From an uncultured Subdoligranulum sp. (GTDB lineage: Bacteria; Bacillota; Clostridia; Christensenellales; CAG-314): 6,166 nt of DNA. The DNA lies in contig URVX01000072.1 in NCBI GenBank assembly GCA_900551395.1, forward strand, positions 1-6,166, given 5' to 3'. Position 1 is the stretch's first letter. Every line of letters starts with the position of its first letter. The position numbers and the translations under genes were made by a program. Of the stretch, positions 4,444 to 6,166 are shown piece by piece. The notes beneath the pieces are model-generated. The model ran no database searches, was not told the origin of the DNA, and saw nothing but the letters and a program-made list of their open reading frames with translations.

Positions 4444-6166
4444 TCAAAATCCCTTTTGCTCTCTTTTGCGGAAATTTGCCTTGAGACGCTTTTCCGTGTC
4501 GAGTATGGTCTTTCTTATACGGATATTCTTCGGCGTGATTTCCAGCAGCTCGTCGTCGTTGATAAACTCTATAGCCTCCTCCAAACTCAAAAGACGGGGC
4601 GTTTCCAGCCGCAGCGCGTCGTCGCTGCCCGAAGCGCGCGTATTTGTCAGATGCTTCTTTTTACAAACATTTACGCTTATGTCCTCGCTCTTGGGAGATA
4701 CGCCTACAACCATGCCCTCGTAGACCTCAGTGCCGGGAACAACAAACAGTGCACCGCGCTGCTGGGCGTTGAACAAGCCGTACGTCACCGCCTCTCCCGT
4801 CTCGAAAGCTACAAGAGAGCCCGTCTGACGGCGTTCTATCTCGCCTTTAAAGGGTTGATATTCCAGAAAAACCGTGTTGAAAACGCCCTCGCCGCGCGTG
4901 TCCGTCAAAAACTGGCTCTTATAGCCGAACAATCCGCGCGCAGGCACGGCAAATTCCATCCTCACCCTGTTGTTTATGTTGTCCATGTGCAGAAGCTCGC
5001 CCTTTCGCTCGCCCATGCTCGAAAAAACCACGCCCGTCCTTTCGCTGGGCACGTCCACAACCAGCTTTTCGACCGGCTCGTAAAGCACGCCGTCTATGCG
5101 CTTGTAAAGAACCTTGGGCGGACCGACCAAAAACTCGTAGCCGTCTCGGCGCATAGTTTCTATCAAAATAGACAAATGCATTTCACCCCTGCCGCACACC
5201 TTGAAGGAGTCTGCGGAATCGGTTTTTTCTACCTTGAGCGAAACGTCCTTGAGCATCTCCTTGAACAAACGGTCGTGCAAATGCCTGGTTGTGACGTATT
5301 TGCCCTCCTTTCCCGCAAAGGGACCGTCATTTACGCTGAAGGTCATTTCCACGGTTGGCTCGCTTATCTTCACAAACGGTACGGGAGACAGGTCGGCGGG
5401 ACTGCAAATCGTGTCGCCTATCGTTACGTTTTCGAGACCTGCAACGCAGACGATGTCTCCTGCCTCCGCGCTTTCCACAGGTCTGCGGCTCAAGCCGTCA
5501 ATCTGAAACACGGTGACGATTTTTCCCGTTTTGGCAGACACGTCGGGTTGATTGAAATTGACAAGCGAAACGGCGTCGCCCACTTTGAGCGTTCCTCTTT
5601 CTATTCTGCCTATCGCAATTCTCCCGACGTAATCGTTGTAATCTATCGACGAAACCAGCATCTGAAAAGGTCCCTGCTCGTCTACGGTCTGCGGCTCGAA
5701 ATGATTTATTATCGCCTCGAACAACGGCTTGAGGTCGGTTCCCTGTCTGCGGAAATCCTCCGTTGCAGTGCCGTTGCGCCCGGAGCAGTAAATAATCGGA
5801 CTTTCAAACTGAGTTTCGGTTGCGTTTAGCTCCAACAGCAAATCGAGAATTTCGTTTTCCACCTCGTTTAACCGCGCGTCCGGTCTGTCAGTCTTGTTCA
5901 CCACAAGTATCAGCTTGTGTCCCAGCTCCAGCGCCTTCTGCATGACGAATCTCGTCTGCGGCATCGGTCCCTCCGCCGCGTCCACAAGCACGAGCACGCC
6001 GTTGACCATTTTCAGCACTCGCTCGACTTCTCCGCCGAAGTCGGCGTGTCCGGGCGTATCCACTATGTTGATTTTCGTATTTTTGTAATACACCGAAGTG
6101 TTTTTGGCAAGTATCGTAATTCCGCGTTCCCGCTCGAGGTCGTTGGAATCCATGACTCTGTCCGCG
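4444..6166 (-). CDS. typA: TypA/BipA ribosome-associated translational GTPase, N-terminus cut off
   Basis: About 574 codons are visible, beginning within ADRVMDSNDLERERGITI and ending KREQKGF-TGA; full TypA is about 605-615 residues, so roughly 40 N-terminal residues, including the P-loop, lie past the right edge. TypA is an EF-G-like GTPase that binds the 70S ribosome and aids ribosome assembly and growth under stress or cold. Numbering from the Met at 6153: switch I RGITI with Thr13, G3 DTPGH (32-36) with the catalytic His36, G4 NKTD (86-89), and a G5 region YCSGRNG (122-128) where many homologues have SA rather than SG. The beta-barrel domain, the EF-G-V-like domain and the TypA-specific C-terminal domain follow, with ARGLFGYKSQFLTDTRGEG and FINDDELLEITPKNIRIRK as clear signatures. 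The Met at 6153 is internal, since the frame stays open to the edge and RVMDSNDLERERGITI is conserved inside the family. A strong terminator follows. Confidence 0.97.
   Translation of the reverse strand, partial: ADRVMDSNDLERERGITILAKNTSVYYKNTKINIVDTPGHADFGGEVERVLKMVNGVLVLVDAAEGPMPQTRFVMQKALELGHKLILVVNKTDRPDARLNEVENEILDLLLELNATETQFESPIIYCSGRNGTATEDFRRQGTDLKPLFEAIINHFEPQTVDEQGPFQMLVSSIDYNDYVGRIAIGRIERGTLKVGDAVSLVNFNQPDVSAKTGKIVTVFQIDGLSRRPVESAEAGDIVCVAGLENVTIGDTICSPADLSPVPFVKISEPTVEMTFSVNDGPFAGKEGKYVTTRHLHDRLFKEMLKDVSLKVEKTDSADSFKVCGRGEMHLSILIETMRRDGYEFLVGPPKVLYKRIDGVLYEPVEKLVVDVPSERTGVVFSSMGERKGELLHMDNINNRVRMEFAVPARGLFGYKSQFLTDTRGEGVFNTVFLEYQPFKGEIERRQTGSLVAFETGEAVTYGLFNAQQRGALFVVPGTEVYEGMVVGVSPKSEDISVNVCKKKHLTNTRASGSDDALRLETPRLLSLEEAIEFINDDELLEITPKNIRIRKTILDTEKRLKANFRKREQKGF

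Noticed and set aside
4438..5829. A 463-codon open frame on the plus strand, antisense to typA
   Set aside because: It lies wholly within the strongly conserved typA gene, resembles no known protein, contains no domain pattern and has no promoter. Long antisense frames arise from codon bias.
6151..6153. ATG as the typA start codon
   Set aside because: The frame continues upstream with conserved ADRV, and starting here would remove the GTPase P-loop; the gene is simply cut by the window edge.

Overview
The window suggests a chromosomal segment of an anaerobic Gram-positive bacterium, most likely an uncultured Clostridia-type Firmicute. The grounds are the strong GGAGG-type ribosome sites, the TTGACA/TATAAT promoters, a clostridial-type acyl-CoA:acetate CoA-transferase, a MepA-like MATE pump with a MarR regulator, and mixed GC codon use with A/T-rich intergenic DNA. 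This placement is inference; no rRNA or other marker is present. All real genes lie on the minus strand, so transcription runs from right to left.

In transcription order: (1) 6166-4444, typA/bipA, a ribosome-associated translational GTPase. Its first ~40 codons, with the P-loop, lie beyond the right edge, and it ends at a strong intrinsic terminator. (2) 4383-4330, an exact-consensus promoter (TTGACA, 17 bp, TATAAT) carrying two identical 16-bp palindromes, one filling the spacer and one just after the predicted start of transcription. (3) 4312-3839, an intact MarR-family regulator. (4) 3838-2501, a MATE-family multidrug exporter whose ATG directly follows the regulator's TAA. A single in-frame TAG at codon 131 interrupts it, and the frame is otherwise intact on both sides. 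(5) 2423-1395, an EamA/DMT-type ten-helix transporter with its own likely promoter. The -10 lies so close to the ATG that the mRNA may be leaderless. A moderate terminator follows. (6) 1223-1, an acetyl-CoA hydrolase/transferase-family CoA-transferase with its own good promoter and overlapping inverted repeats in the leader. Its C-terminus is cut by the left edge.

The regulator and pump form a self-regulated drug-efflux unit, similar in layout to staphylococcal mepR-mepA. The DMT transporter may add another export activity. typA and the CoA-transferase are unrelated housekeeping and fermentation genes. I found no mobile element, CRISPR array, tRNA or rRNA. No wholly new system is evident. The most interesting points are the amber codon in an otherwise well-preserved pump and the very ordered MarR operator/promoter.
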